From Gallibacterium melopsittaci (GTDB taxonomy: Bacteria > Pseudomonadota > Gammaproteobacteria > Enterobacterales > Pasteurellaceae): a stretch of 40,453 bases of DNA. A model generated the notes under the pieces. It had not been told where the DNA came from. It made no database searches and saw only the letters and a program-made list of their open reading frames with translations. Positions 1 through 9,131 of the stretch are shown in pieces. How positions within the stretch are numbered: position 1 is the stretch's first letter; each line of letters starts with the position of its first letter. Where the stretch lies: NCBI RefSeq assembly GCF_042433085.1, contig NZ_JBHLWA010000039.1:1-40453 (forward strand). Reading direction: 5' to 3'. The translations under genes were made by a program, and so were the position numbers.

Positions 1-72
1 AAATATTAGCCACAATTTTGTCCACTTGGCATAGTTTTTGACAGATTAGCAACAATTTTGTCTACTATGCCA
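1..72 (-). mobile_element. Partial transposon end with two 22-bp binding-site-like repeats
   Basis: Two near-identical 22-bp units lie at 5-26 and 45-66 (20 of 22 bases equal, 40-bp pitch). On the minus strand each reads as a GACAAAATTGT core followed by CTAAT. The outer edge begins TGGCATA at position 72, directly against the lpxC stop codon. The same layout, with a GGACAAAA core, a 40-bp pitch and a TGGGCATA edge, is seen in the opposite orientation at 40381-40453. Repeated sites inside a TG-starting end are known for Tn7-like (TnsB) and IS21-like (IstA) transposons, and the core resembles the Tn7 site as I remember it. The element body lies outside the window, so the family is not fixed. 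Confidence 0.6.
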
Positions 73-990
73 TTAAATCAATACTTGATTGGTTGCTAAG
101 TAACCTTGTGTTGCTTGTTCTTTTTCATCAAATGACACAAGTTCCCAAGCCTCTTGATCAGCCAATACTGCACGAATTAATTTATTGTTAAGATCATGAC
201 CTGATTTATATGCGGTAAACTCACCAATAATATTGTGTCCTGCCATATAAAGATCACCAATCGCATCAAGCAATTTATGACGTACCAGTTCGTCTTTAAA
301 ACGTAAACCTTCTTCATTCAAAATACGATAATCATCTAATACAATTGCATTATCTAAACTACCGCCTAATGCAAGACCGTGAGATTGTAAATATTCAATA
401 TCACGCATAAAACCGAAAGTTCTTGCACGACTAATTTGTTGAATAAAGGCTTTGGTTGAAAAATCTAATTGATAATGGGCTACATCATTGCTAATTGCTG
501 GATGTTTGAAATTGATTGTAAAATCCAGTTTAAAACCATTATATGGTTTAAATTCCGCCCATTTATCGCCATCTTCAACACGAATATTCTTCTTAATACG
601 AATAAATTTCTTTGCTGCTTCCTGTTCTTCAATACCAGCATCTAACAATAAATAAACGAAGGGACTTGCACTACCATCCATAATTGGAATTTCTGGTGCA
701 TCAACTTCGATAATGATGTTATCAATACCTAATCCAGCCAACGCTGAATTAAGGTGTTCAACTGTGGAAATTCTCACACCATCATCATTGATCATACAAG
801 TACAAAGTGTGGTATCACGGATCAAATGTGGATCTGCTGCAAAAGAAACTACTTCCGGTAAATCAGTACGGCAATAAATGACACCTGTATTTACAGGAGC
901 AGGACGTAAGGTAAGCGTTACTTTCTTACCACTGTGAAGCCCAATTCCTGTTACTTTCACACTTTGTTTTAACGTTCTTTGTTTAATCAT
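73..990 (-). CDS. lpxC: UDP-3-O-acyl-N-acetylglucosamine deacetylase
   Basis: LpxC is the cytoplasmic zinc deacetylase that commits UDP-3-O-acyl-GlcNAc to lipid A synthesis. The 305-residue protein has the normal family length. The expected zinc ligands are visible as H79 (in STVEHLN), H238 and D242 (in RHKLLDAIGD), with the general-base histidine H265 in YKSGH. I chose the ATG at 990 over an upstream TTG at 1008 because GGAG lies about 7 bases before it and family members start MIKQRT. It is the last gene of the dcw cluster, 52 bases after ftsZ. The stop codon directly touches the putative transposon edge at 72, so the native downstream terminator and neighbour are missing here. Confidence 0.97.
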   Translation of the reverse strand: MIKQRTLKQSVKVTGIGLHSGKKVTLTLRPAPVNTGVIYCRTDLPEVVSFAADPHLIRDTTLCTCMINDDGVRISTVEHLNSALAGLGIDNIIIEVDAPEIPIMDGSASPFVYLLLDAGIEEQEAAKKFIRIKKNIRVEDGDKWAEFKPYNGFKLDFTINFKHPAISNDVAHYQLDFSTKAFIQQISRARTFGFMRDIEYLQSHGLALGGSLDNAIVLDDYRILNEEGLRFKDELVRHKLLDAIGDLYMAGHNIIGEFTAYKSGHDLNNKLIRAVLADQEAWELVSFDEKEQATQGYLATNQVLI

Positions 991-1042
991 AATTACTCCA
1001 GTTATCAATGATTAACGCTCATTGAAACTTTTCATTGTTAAG

Positions 1043-2260
1043 TTAATTTGCGTTTTCACGCAAGAATGTTGGTAAGTCAAATAATTTTGACTCATCCAAT
1101 GCAGTTTTCTTCACTGCATTACCATTATTTGAAGTACCTACTGATCCTTCAGTTACTCGATTAAATTGATCGACTCGCGTAGTTTCACCTAATGGTGGTA
1201 ATTTATAACCAAATGAATTTGATTTGGCATCCTGAGTTTGGGTATTGTTAGCCACAATTTCAATGCGTGGTTCACCACTTACATTGCGTCCACCAATCCC
1301 TGTTGCTACAATCGTTACACGTAACTCATCTTCTGGTAAGTCTGGATTCACACTGGTACCAATTACCACGTTAGCATCTTCTGCTGCAAAAGCGTATACA
1401 GTGTCACCAACGGCTTGAAACTCACCCATAGTAAAATTAAATCCATTAGTTGTGATATTTACTAATACCCCTTTCGCACCAGAAATATCAATGTCTTCTA
1501 ATAATGGACTTGCAATAGCTTCTTGTGCTGCTTTTTCAGCACGCCCCTCACCTACTTCACCAGAAGCAATTCCGGTTCCCATCATCGCATATCCCATTTC
1601 TGACATTACAGTTTTAACATCAGCAAAGTCAACGTTAATTAAACCTGGAGAAGTGATGATATCTGAAATACCGCGTACTGCATTCCGTAAAACATTATTT
1701 GCTGCGCCTAATGCCTCAAGGAATGATATATTTTTACCTAATACTTTTAATAATTTATCATTGGGAATAGTAATTAGAGAGTCAACATATTTCGACAATT
1801 CTTGGATACCCGCTTCAGCAAATTGCATCCGTTTTTTACCTTCAAATTGGAAAGGCTTCGTCACAACTGCAACAGTCAAAATACCTAATTCTTTTGCAAT
1901 TTCAGCAATAATCGGCGCTGCACCTGTTCCTGTGCCACCTCCCATACCAGCAGCAATAAATACCATATCGGCCCCTTCTAACATATTACGGAGGGCTTCA
2001 CGATCTTCTTCTGCTGCTTGGCGACCAACATCTGGTTTTGCACCAGCTCCAAGTCCCTTGGTAATTTCAGCACCAATTTGGATGGTTTGTTGAGCTAAAC
2101 TTTTACGAAGTGCTTGTGCATCAGTATTTACTGAAAAGAATTCAACACCTTTGAATTCATCTTGTACCATGTGGTTTAATGCATTACCACCGCCACCACC
2201 TACGCCGATGACTTTAATAACTGCATCTTGAACTATCTCGTCAATAGGTTCAAATAACAT
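1043..2260 (-). CDS. ftsZ: Cell division GTPase FtsZ
   Basis: FtsZ is the tubulin-like GTPase that forms the Z ring and recruits the divisome. The 405-residue protein carries the tubulin signature GGGTGTG at 107-113, an N-terminal glycine-rich nucleotide loop at about 19-25, and a variable linker from about residue 320. It ends in the conserved tail FDLPTFLRENAN, which in other bacteria binds FtsA and ZipA. An AGAGAG stretch precedes the ATG at 2260. It follows ftsA by 73 bases, an unusually wide gap for this cluster that contains its own good promoter candidate. Confidence 0.98.
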   Translation of the reverse strand: MLFEPIDEIVQDAVIKVIGVGGGGGNALNHMVQDEFKGVEFFSVNTDAQALRKSLAQQTIQIGAEITKGLGAGAKPDVGRQAAEEDREALRNMLEGADMVFIAAGMGGGTGTGAAPIIAEIAKELGILTVAVVTKPFQFEGKKRMQFAEAGIQELSKYVDSLITIPNDKLLKVLGKNISFLEALGAANNVLRNAVRGISDIITSPGLINVDFADVKTVMSEMGYAMMGTGIASGEVGEGRAEKAAQEAIASPLLEDIDISGAKGVLVNITTNGFNFTMGEFQAVGDTVYAFAAEDANVVIGTSVNPDLPEDELRVTIVATGIGGRNVSGEPRIEIVANNTQTQDAKSNSFGYKLPPLGETTRVDQFNRVTEGSVGTSNNGNAVKKTALDESKLFDLPTFLRENAN

Positions 2261-2292
2261 AATTGCTCTCTCTTATATAACCATTTAAAAAT

Positions 2293-2321
2293 ATTATGAT
2301 ATTCCGTCTATTGTATGCCAA
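2293..2321 (-). promoter_or_regulatory. Promoter candidate for ftsZ
   Basis: On the minus strand a TTGGCA -35 (5 of 6 consensus bases, 2316-2321) and a CATAAT -10 (5 of 6, 2293-2298) are separated by exactly 17 bases. The pair sits in the 73-base gap between ftsA and ftsZ, giving a predicted leader of about 25 bases. It would let ftsZ and lpxC be transcribed independently of the long upstream operon. Prediction from sequence only. Confidence 0.6.
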
Positions 2322-2333
2322 AAACTGAGAATA

Positions 2334-3635
2334 TCAAAATTCAGACTTCACTTTATCAATAAATTTTTTAAATAAATTGCCTAGTTTATTCGTTTTTAAT
2401 GATTCTCCACTCATACCTTTAATTTGTGGCTGTACTCCTGATGACTGATGATAGGTATATTGTAATAAACCTAGCACTGTCGCATATTGTGGTTTATCCA
2501 CATAATCCGTCAATCCAGTAATATTTAATGGAGTACCAATCTTGACTTGAACCTGTTGCCCAAATACTTCCGTTGCACACTCCAACATCCCATCAATTAA
2601 TGCACCACCGCCTGTTAATACAATACCAGCGATTAATTCAGAAGAAACATTATTCTCTTTTAAATGACGTTTTAATTGATATAACTCTTTATCTACTAAA
2701 GTTAATAGCTCTTTATAACGAGCCGAAGTAATAATAGATAATGATTCTTTAGTTAACACTCTAGATGGACGTCCACCGATTCCAGGTACTTCAATAATTT
2801 TTTCAGAAGAAGCATTACGTTTTTCAGGGTTTGAAAGCAATACAGCACTACCATAATTTACTTTAATATTTTCTGCGTTAGTTCGAGAAGTAAAAATACC
2901 CTGAGCTACATCATCTGTTACACGATTTCCAGCATAAGGAATCACTTTGCTATAACGTAATGCACCATCTGTGAAGACTAAAATATCCATTGTGCCTGCA
3001 CCAATATCAATTAGGCAAACACCAAGTTCTTTTTCTTCTTCACTTAATACAGAATAACTAGATGCTAATCCTGAGAACACAATATCATCAACTTTTAAAC
3101 CACTGCGTTCCACAGCTTTACGCAAATTCACTAACCAGTCTTGATGGCAAGCAATTAAATGTGCTTGAGCCGTTAAACGAACCCCCTGTAAACCAAGTGG
3201 GTTTTTAATATTCATTTGCTGATCAACAGAATACTCTTGTGGAATAACATGCAATACCGTTAAACCATCTCCCACCTTAACTGAGCTAGCAATATGCATT
3301 GCTTCATCAATATCTGCTGGTGTAACTTCACCAGATAAAGCAACAAAACCACTCTCATTTAAACTTTGGATATGTTCACCAGTAATTGCTAAAGTGACAC
3401 GTGCAATTAATTTTAAATCAGCAACAGATTCTGCTGCTTCAATCGCTCGTCGAATAGAATTCACCACAGCTTCTAAATCAGTAATACTTCCCTTATCAAT
3501 TCCTTTTGAAGGACAACTTCCTACACCAATAACATTCACTACACCATCAGGCAATAATTCGCCAACAACTGCAATGACTTTCGATGTGCCGATTTCCAAT
3601 CCGACAATGATTTGTGGTTCATCAATTTTAGCCAT
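2334..3635 (-). CDS. ftsA: Cell division protein FtsA (actin-like membrane tether)
   Basis: FtsA is the actin-family ATPase that ties FtsZ filaments to the inner membrane and signals to FtsQLB and FtsWI. The 433-residue protein shows the N-terminal phosphate-1 motif VGLEIGTSKV (about 11-20), the second phosphate loop around CLIDIGAGTMDI and the adenosine motif VLTGGGALIDG. It ends in a short basic amphipathic helix, NLFKKFIDKVKSEF, the expected membrane-targeting tail. It lies 5 bases after ftsQ and before ftsZ, the usual order. Nothing unusual is seen. Confidence 0.97.
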   Translation of the reverse strand: MAKIDEPQIIVGLEIGTSKVIAVVGELLPDGVVNVIGVGSCPSKGIDKGSITDLEAVVNSIRRAIEAAESVADLKLIARVTLAITGEHIQSLNESGFVALSGEVTPADIDEAMHIASSVKVGDGLTVLHVIPQEYSVDQQMNIKNPLGLQGVRLTAQAHLIACHQDWLVNLRKAVERSGLKVDDIVFSGLASSYSVLSEEEKELGVCLIDIGAGTMDILVFTDGALRYSKVIPYAGNRVTDDVAQGIFTSRTNAENIKVNYGSAVLLSNPEKRNASSEKIIEVPGIGGRPSRVLTKESLSIITSARYKELLTLVDKELYQLKRHLKENNVSSELIAGIVLTGGGALIDGMLECATEVFGQQVQVKIGTPLNITGLTDYVDKPQYATVLGLLQYTYHQSSGVQPQIKGMSGESLKTNKLGNLFKKFIDKVKSEF

Positions 3636-3640
3636 AATTA

Positions 3641-4498
3641 TTATTCACTTATTTTATCTTCTGTTTTTTCTGTATTTTGTGGTGCATCAGTAAAGCTCAC
3701 TGCTGCACCAGTATTATATCTCAAATCAATATAAGCGATTTTCTTATTTTCTGGAATTTCAATTTGTGGATAAATAGTCAAAAAACGGTCAATCTTATCT
3801 TTCCATTCGCCTCGCCCAAGCTTCAATATAATATCATTAGATAACGTTACGTTCCACGAGCCCCTATCATCAATCGTCACAAATTTTAAATTGATATTTT
3901 TTGCTTGTAGAATTTTACTTAAATCATACCAAGTTTTTAAAACCGTTACGCCCTGAAAATCAGGTCCAGAGAGATGTGGCAAATTATCATCATTAATTTT
4001 ACCTTTTGGTAAACTAAAAATTGTCCCATCAGAGGTTAAATAATTTACATCATTCCATTTTGCAGCTGGAATATACTCTGTCACACTAATATTTAACTGT
4101 GCTGGCCAAATTTTACGAATTGAAATTGACTTAATCCAAGATAAGGATTCAAACATTTTCTCAATCGACTCAACATCTTGTCCGAAATATCCTCTTAATC
4201 CTTGATGACTATCAGCATACTTTTTCAACATCTCTCGCACATCGTCATTTGTAGTAAATAATGGTTTACCCATCAAATTAAATGAACGAATTGGCGATGG
4301 ATCAAGTTTTTCAAATAGATCAAGACGATGAGAATAACCATAATACGCTATTCCAACCACAACTAATGCTACAATTAACTTAATCCAACCTTTTATACTA
4401 ATCAAAGGCTCGCTTTTTTCTTGCCTGCTATAATTATGGTAAATAACAGATGCAGGTTTACGGCTAGCATGAGAAGTATATTTCGAACGTTTTCTCAT
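3641..4498 (-). CDS. ftsQ: Cell division protein FtsQ
   Basis: FtsQ is the bitopic divisome scaffold that binds FtsB and FtsL. The 285-residue protein has a basic cytoplasmic N-terminus, one membrane segment at about residues 38-55 (LIVALVVVGIAYYG), then the periplasmic POTRA region and the FtsQ beta domain. The C-terminal tail is acidic. Its ATG overlaps the ddlB stop as ATGA, which implies translational coupling. Sequence conservation in the family is low, so the call rests on topology, motif spacing and position between ddlB and ftsA. Confidence 0.92.
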   Translation of the reverse strand: MRKRSKYTSHASRKPASVIYHNYSRQEKSEPLISIKGWIKLIVALVVVGIAYYGYSHRLDLFEKLDPSPIRSFNLMGKPLFTTNDDVREMLKKYADSHQGLRGYFGQDVESIEKMFESLSWIKSISIRKIWPAQLNISVTEYIPAAKWNDVNYLTSDGTIFSLPKGKINDDNLPHLSGPDFQGVTVLKTWYDLSKILQAKNINLKFVTIDDRGSWNVTLSNDIILKLGRGEWKDKIDRFLTIYPQIEIPENKKIAYIDLRYNTGAAVSFTDAPQNTEKTEDKISE

Positions 4499-5427
4499 TC
4501 AGCACTTAACTCCAAAATTTTAACCACTAATTGAGAAAAACTATAACCAACAACTTTTGCCGCCATAGGGAATAAACTATGACTGGTCATTCCTGGGTTA
4601 GTATTGACTTCAACTAATCTAAATTCTCCATTTGCATTAGTCATCACATCAATGCGACTCCACCCACGACAACCAACAATATCATAAGCACGTTTGACTA
4701 ATTGACGAAGTTCTGTTTCTCGTTCCTCACTCAAACCAGATGGACAGAAATACTGCGTTTTATCAGAAATATATTTCGCTTCATAATCATAAAACTCACC
4801 TGCTGGTTTAATTAAGATTGAAGGTAATACTTCACCATCTAATACAGGAATAGAAAATTCTTGTCCCGCTAACCACTCTTCAATCAATACCGTATCATCA
4901 TGTGTTAACGCTAAATCGACCGCTGCAGCGAGTTCTTCAGTTTTTTTCACTTTTGTTAAACCAACACTTGATCCCTCTAATGATGGTTTTACCATTAATG
5001 GTAGCCCTAATTTAGCAACAATAGCTTCTGGGTTTAATTCTGTACGAGTTTGTTTAGTGATCACTTCCATTTCTGCAGTAGGTAACCCCACTGCTTTCCA
5101 GAGTAATTTAGTACGCATTTTATCCATCGTTAATGCCGATGCCATCACACCACAACCTGTATAAGGAATCCCTAATTGTTCCAACAATCCTTGTAACGAA
5201 CCATCTTCTCCGCCACGTCCATGCAAAATATTAAACACACGTTGGAATCCTTGTTTTTTTAACTCTTCTACTGGAAAGGTTTTAGGATCAACAGGATGAG
5301 CATCAAATCCTTCTGAACGTAATGCTTCTAATACGGCTGCACCAGATACTAATGACACTTCTCTTTCCGCAGAATTTCCGCCCAATAATACGGCAATTTT
5401 TTCTTGTTTTAATTGTTGAATATCCAT
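4495..5427 (-). CDS. ddlB: D-alanine--D-alanine ligase B
   Basis: Ddl joins two D-alanines with ATP to make the dipeptide used by MurF. The 310-residue protein is a typical short DdlB: N-terminal VLLGGNSAEREVSLVSG (about 13-29), an ATP-grasp middle domain with MVKPSLEGSSVG, and the C-terminal metal and substrate motif VEVNTNPGMTSHS. The start overlaps the murC stop by one base (TAATG) and the end overlaps ftsQ by four bases, so it is tightly coupled inside the cluster. Confidence 0.97.
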   Translation of the reverse strand: MDIQQLKQEKIAVLLGGNSAEREVSLVSGAAVLEALRSEGFDAHPVDPKTFPVEELKKQGFQRVFNILHGRGGEDGSLQGLLEQLGIPYTGCGVMASALTMDKMRTKLLWKAVGLPTAEMEVITKQTRTELNPEAIVAKLGLPLMVKPSLEGSSVGLTKVKKTEELAAAVDLALTHDDTVLIEEWLAGQEFSIPVLDGEVLPSILIKPAGEFYDYEAKYISDKTQYFCPSGLSEERETELRQLVKRAYDIVGCRGWSRIDVMTNANGEFRLVEVNTNPGMTSHSLFPMAAKVVGYSFSQLVVKILELSAE

Positions 5428-6869
5428 TATTTACTCCATAATTCTACGAGCTGACGAGAAAGTTTACTTACACTACCTGCACCCTGTGCCAAGATAAGAT
5501 CACCATCTTGTAATACTTGATCCATAATTTCTGGTAATTGGGCTGGATCAGCAAGGAAAATTGGGTCAATTTTACCTAAATTACGAATTGAACGGCATAA
5601 AGAGCGACTATCAGCACCAGTAATTGGTGCTTCACCTGCTGGATAAACATCTAACATAATTAATACATCAACTTGTGATAATACTTGCACAAAATCATCA
5701 AATAAATCACGGGTACGACTATAACGATGTGGCTGGAAAATCATTACAATTCGTTTATTTTCCCAACCTTGTCGAGCGGCTTGAATGGTTACATTCACTT
5801 CTGTTGGATGATGGCCATAATCATCAATTAACATCACTTTACCATTTGGACGAATAAACGAACCTAATTGATCAAAACGTCTGCCCGCCCCTTGGAAATC
5901 AGCTAACGCAGCTAAAATCGCCTCATTATCAATTCCTTCTTCTTTAGCCACCACCAATGCTGCCGTAGCATTTAATGCATTATGTCGTCCAGGCACATTT
6001 AGCAACACTTCGATCCTTTCTCCATTTGGACAAATTACAGTATAGTGCCCTTGAAAACCTGTCTGACTGTAATTTTCAATGCGATAATCAGCATGTTCAC
6101 TAAAACCATAAGTAATCACTTGTCGCCCAACTTTAGAGAGAAGTGTTTGCAACACAGGATCATCTGCACATAACACCGCTAATCCATAAAATGGCAAATT
6201 ATGTAAGAAATTAATATAAGTTTGCTTCATTTCCTCAAAATCGCCATGATAAGTATCCATATGATCTGGTTCAATATTTGTTACCACAGATACCATTGGT
6301 TGGAGATGTAAGAATGATGCATCACTTTCATCTGCTTCTGCAATTAAATAACGACTTAAGCCAAGATGTGCATTCGTACCAGCCGATTTCACCAACCCAC
6401 CATTCACAAAGGTTGGATCTAATTTTGCTTGCGCATAAATCATCGCAATCATTGCTGTTGTTGTTGTTTTGCCATGTGTCCCAGCTACCGCTATTCCATG
6501 ACGAAAACGCATAATCTCAGCTAACATTTGTGCTCGTTGAATCACTGGAATACGTGCTTCATGTGCAGCAATAACCTCTGGATTATCTGGCTTAATGGCA
6601 CTAGACACCACTACTACACTTGCCCCTGCAATATTAGTTGCAGCATGTTGTAAAAAAATCTTTGCCCCTAAACTTGATAAACGTAACGTTACAGCATTCT
6701 CTTGAATATCTGATCCTGTAATATGGTACCCTTCATTCAACAATACTTCCGCAATTCCGCCCATACCAGCACCGCCAATACCTACAAAATGAATCTGTTT
6801 GACTCGGCGCATTTCAGGGATAACCATACGCACTTGATGTTGAAAATTTTGTTTAATCTTATCGTCCAT
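5427..6869 (-). CDS. murC: UDP-N-acetylmuramate--L-alanine ligase
   Basis: MurC adds the first stem residue, L-alanine, to UDP-MurNAc in the cytoplasm. The 480-residue protein has the N-terminal nucleotide-binding domain with IHFVGIGGAGMGG (about 26-38), the Mur-ligase ATP loop GTHGKTTTT at 130-138, the central YLIAEADESDASF region, and the C-terminal ligase domain with DDYGHHPTEV and FQPHRYSRT. GAGA precedes the ATG. It lies 9 bases after murG and overlaps ddlB by one base. Confidence 0.98.
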   Translation of the reverse strand: MDDKIKQNFQHQVRMVIPEMRRVKQIHFVGIGGAGMGGIAEVLLNEGYHITGSDIQENAVTLRLSSLGAKIFLQHAATNIAGASVVVVSSAIKPDNPEVIAAHEARIPVIQRAQMLAEIMRFRHGIAVAGTHGKTTTTAMIAMIYAQAKLDPTFVNGGLVKSAGTNAHLGLSRYLIAEADESDASFLHLQPMVSVVTNIEPDHMDTYHGDFEEMKQTYINFLHNLPFYGLAVLCADDPVLQTLLSKVGRQVITYGFSEHADYRIENYSQTGFQGHYTVICPNGERIEVLLNVPGRHNALNATAALVVAKEEGIDNEAILAALADFQGAGRRFDQLGSFIRPNGKVMLIDDYGHHPTEVNVTIQAARQGWENKRIVMIFQPHRYSRTRDLFDDFVQVLSQVDVLIMLDVYPAGEAPITGADSRSLCRSIRNLGKIDPIFLADPAQLPEIMDQVLQDGDLILAQGAGSVSKLSRQLVELWSK

Positions 6870-6878
6870 GTTGTTCTC

Positions 6879-7928
6879 TTACTTTGTAACTGAAATAATG
6901 GTTTCTGCGACTTGTTGTGCCGCTTGTGGAGTAGCTTTAGTTTGTGCTTTCTCTGCCATAACTAATAACTGCTGGCGATCCCATTGTTTTAATAACGTCA
7001 CCACTTTGTCAGCAGAAAGTTCAGCTTGTTCAATAATTTCCGCTGCACCTGCATCCGCTAAATAACGAGCATTTAAATATTGTTGGCGATCTTTATGTTG
7101 AAATGGCACAAAAATGGCTGGTACGCCAGCAGCAGCAATTTCACAGACAGTTAAAGCTCCTGAACGACAAATCACAACATCTGCCCACGCATAGGCTTCT
7201 GCCATATCATCAATAAAATCTGTCACTTTAACCTGTGCTTGTTCTGGATATAACTTATTAATAGCCTCACTATTCCCTTGCCCAACTTGATGACGAATCG
7301 TAATTTTGTCACCTAATTGTGCAGCAACTTGTGGCATTAATAAATTTAACACCCTCGCGCCTTGGCTACCTCCCACCACTAACACACGCAATGCACCTTC
7401 TCTAGTTTGAAAACGCTGTGTAGGTACTGGTAAAGAAAACATATCTGCTCTTACTGGATTTCCTACCACTTCAGCATCTGAAAATGCAGTCGGAAAGGCT
7501 TGTAACACACGAGTAGCAATTTTGGCTAACCATTTATTTGTTAACCCTGCAACAGCATTTTGCTCATGTAAAACGACTGGCACACCACATAATTTTGCTG
7601 CTACACCGCCTGGTCCTGACACATAACCTCCCATTCCAAGTACTGCATCTGGACGGTAGCTTTTAATGATTTTACGAGCTTGCAGCACTGCCTTAAAAAT
7701 GCGCCAAGGTGCTTTTAATAACGCAGCTATGCCTTTACCACGCAATCCTGAAATTTCAATAAAATGAATAGGAATACCATGTTTTGGCACTAATTGAGCT
7801 TCCATTCGATCTTTTGTACCTAACCATTCAATTTCCCAACCTTGTTGCTGTAAAACTCGTGCCACCGCAATCGCAGGAAAAACATGACCACCAGTACCAC
7901 CAGCCATCACTAATAAACGTTTTGTCAT
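6879..7928 (-). CDS. murG: Lipid II synthase (GlcNAc transferase) MurG
   Basis: MurG transfers GlcNAc from UDP-GlcNAc to lipid I at the inner face of the cytoplasmic membrane, forming lipid II. The 349-residue GT-B protein starts with the donor-loop motif AGGTGGHVFPA (9-19), has GMGGYVSGPGG in the N-domain, and carries VVGGSQGARVLN plus the CRSGALTVCEIAAAG UDP-GlcNAc motif in the C-domain. It sits between ftsW and murC with 9-base gaps on both sides. Confidence 0.98.
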   Translation of the reverse strand: MTKRLLVMAGGTGGHVFPAIAVARVLQQQGWEIEWLGTKDRMEAQLVPKHGIPIHFIEISGLRGKGIAALLKAPWRIFKAVLQARKIIKSYRPDAVLGMGGYVSGPGGVAAKLCGVPVVLHEQNAVAGLTNKWLAKIATRVLQAFPTAFSDAEVVGNPVRADMFSLPVPTQRFQTREGALRVLVVGGSQGARVLNLLMPQVAAQLGDKITIRHQVGQGNSEAINKLYPEQAQVKVTDFIDDMAEAYAWADVVICRSGALTVCEIAAAGVPAIFVPFQHKDRQQYLNARYLADAGAAEIIEQAELSADKVVTLLKQWDRQQLLVMAEKAQTKATPQAAQQVAETIISVTK

Positions 7929-7937
7929 ACCTTACTC

Positions 7938-9113
7938 TTAATCATCCCGTAGATGTGCATGGCCACTGGCTAATCGGTTTTCATGATCGATTCGCATTAA
8001 AATACCAATTGCAATACACATAATAATTAAACTTGAACCACCATAACTAATAAGTGGAAATGTTAAACCTTTCGTTGGTAATAAGCCGATAGTTACACCA
8101 AGATTCACAAATCCTTGGAAAAAGATCCAAAAAGCAATACCAAAAGCAAAAAAACCGCGAAAACGTTGTTCTAATTTTAAAGATTCTTTGCCTATTTTTA
8201 AGGCTCTAAATACTAATGCAAATAGTAAGAATACGATAACTAAAACACCGATAAAACCAAACTCTTCACCAATAATTGCCAATACGAAGTCGGTATGTGC
8301 TTCTGGAAGATATTCTAATTTTAAAACGGAGTTCCCTAAACCTTGTCCCCAGAATTCACCATTCCCAAAAGCCATTAATGAATTAGATAACTGATAACCC
8401 GTTCCAAATGCATCCGCAAAGGGATCCATATATGATGTTACCCGTTTCATTCGGTATGGCGAGATAATGATTAAAAACATTAACATACTCGCTCCCATAC
8501 CGATTAATAAAAAGAATTGGAAAATTTTTGCCCCAACAACAAACAACATACCGAAGGTAATGACGAATAGAACAACACTACTTCCTAAATCAGGCTGGCA
8601 TAATAAAAATAAGATCAATACACCACAAACAATAGTTGGTCGGATAAAAATAAGTTGTCTGGTCGTAACCACATCATATTTACGTACAAAAAAACTTGAT
8701 AAATAACAGATTAAAGCTAACTTTGCTAATTCTGCTGGTTGAAAGTTTACAAAACCTAATGAAATCCAACGCGTTGCCCCATTAATATTACGTCCGACAA
8801 TTAACACTACAATAAGTGAGGCTAAAGCAATTAGATAGAGCCATGTACTCCATTTTTCCCATTTTTCCATTGGGATTTGTAATACAAAAAAGAAGCAGAT
8901 TAATCCAGCTACAATATAAATTGCATCACGAATTGCAAAATAGAGTGGATCATCAAAGAGCTTGGCTGCAGTAGTAAAGGAAGCCGTAGTTACTGCAATA
9001 AAACCAATGAAAAGCAAAATGATAAAGAGTAAAAATAAAGTACGATCATATAAAGACGATTGTGGTGTAATACGACCCCAACGCCAAAACCCATCTTTTA
9101 TTCTCGCTAACAT
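7938..9113 (-). CDS. ftsW: Septal peptidoglycan polymerase FtsW (SEDS family)
   Basis: FtsW is the SEDS glycosyltransferase that polymerises lipid II at the septum with FtsI as partner. The 391-residue protein has roughly ten hydrophobic segments. It carries the SEDS signatures WISLGFVNFQPAELAK near the middle and PEAHTDFVLAIIGEEFG followed by PTKGLTFPLISYGGSS toward the C-terminus. It is encoded between murD and murG in the normal order. Choice of FtsW over RodA rests on this context and on the N-terminal extension. Confidence 0.96.
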   Translation of the reverse strand: MLARIKDGFWRWGRITPQSSLYDRTLFLLFIILLFIGFIAVTTASFTTAAKLFDDPLYFAIRDAIYIVAGLICFFFVLQIPMEKWEKWSTWLYLIALASLIVVLIVGRNINGATRWISLGFVNFQPAELAKLALICYLSSFFVRKYDVVTTRQLIFIRPTIVCGVLILFLLCQPDLGSSVVLFVITFGMLFVVGAKIFQFFLLIGMGASMLMFLIIISPYRMKRVTSYMDPFADAFGTGYQLSNSLMAFGNGEFWGQGLGNSVLKLEYLPEAHTDFVLAIIGEEFGFIGVLVIVFLLFALVFRALKIGKESLKLEQRFRGFFAFGIAFWIFFQGFVNLGVTIGLLPTKGLTFPLISYGGSSLIIMCIAIGILMRIDHENRLASGHAHLRDD

Positions 9114-9131
9114 TACATCTAACCTATCTAC

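Noticed and set aside
1..66. CRISPR array suggested by evenly spaced repeats at the window ends
   Set aside because: Only two units exist at each end. The units at 5-26 and 45-66 are not identical, the gaps are only about 18-20 bases, and the sites match a transposon-end arrangement better.
1452..2093. 213-residue plus-strand open frame opposite ftsZ
   Set aside because: It lies wholly inside a certain ftsZ gene, has no recognisable domain, and is a codon-bias shadow. The same applies to the other antisense frames within the dcw genes, gyrB, hemN and holB.
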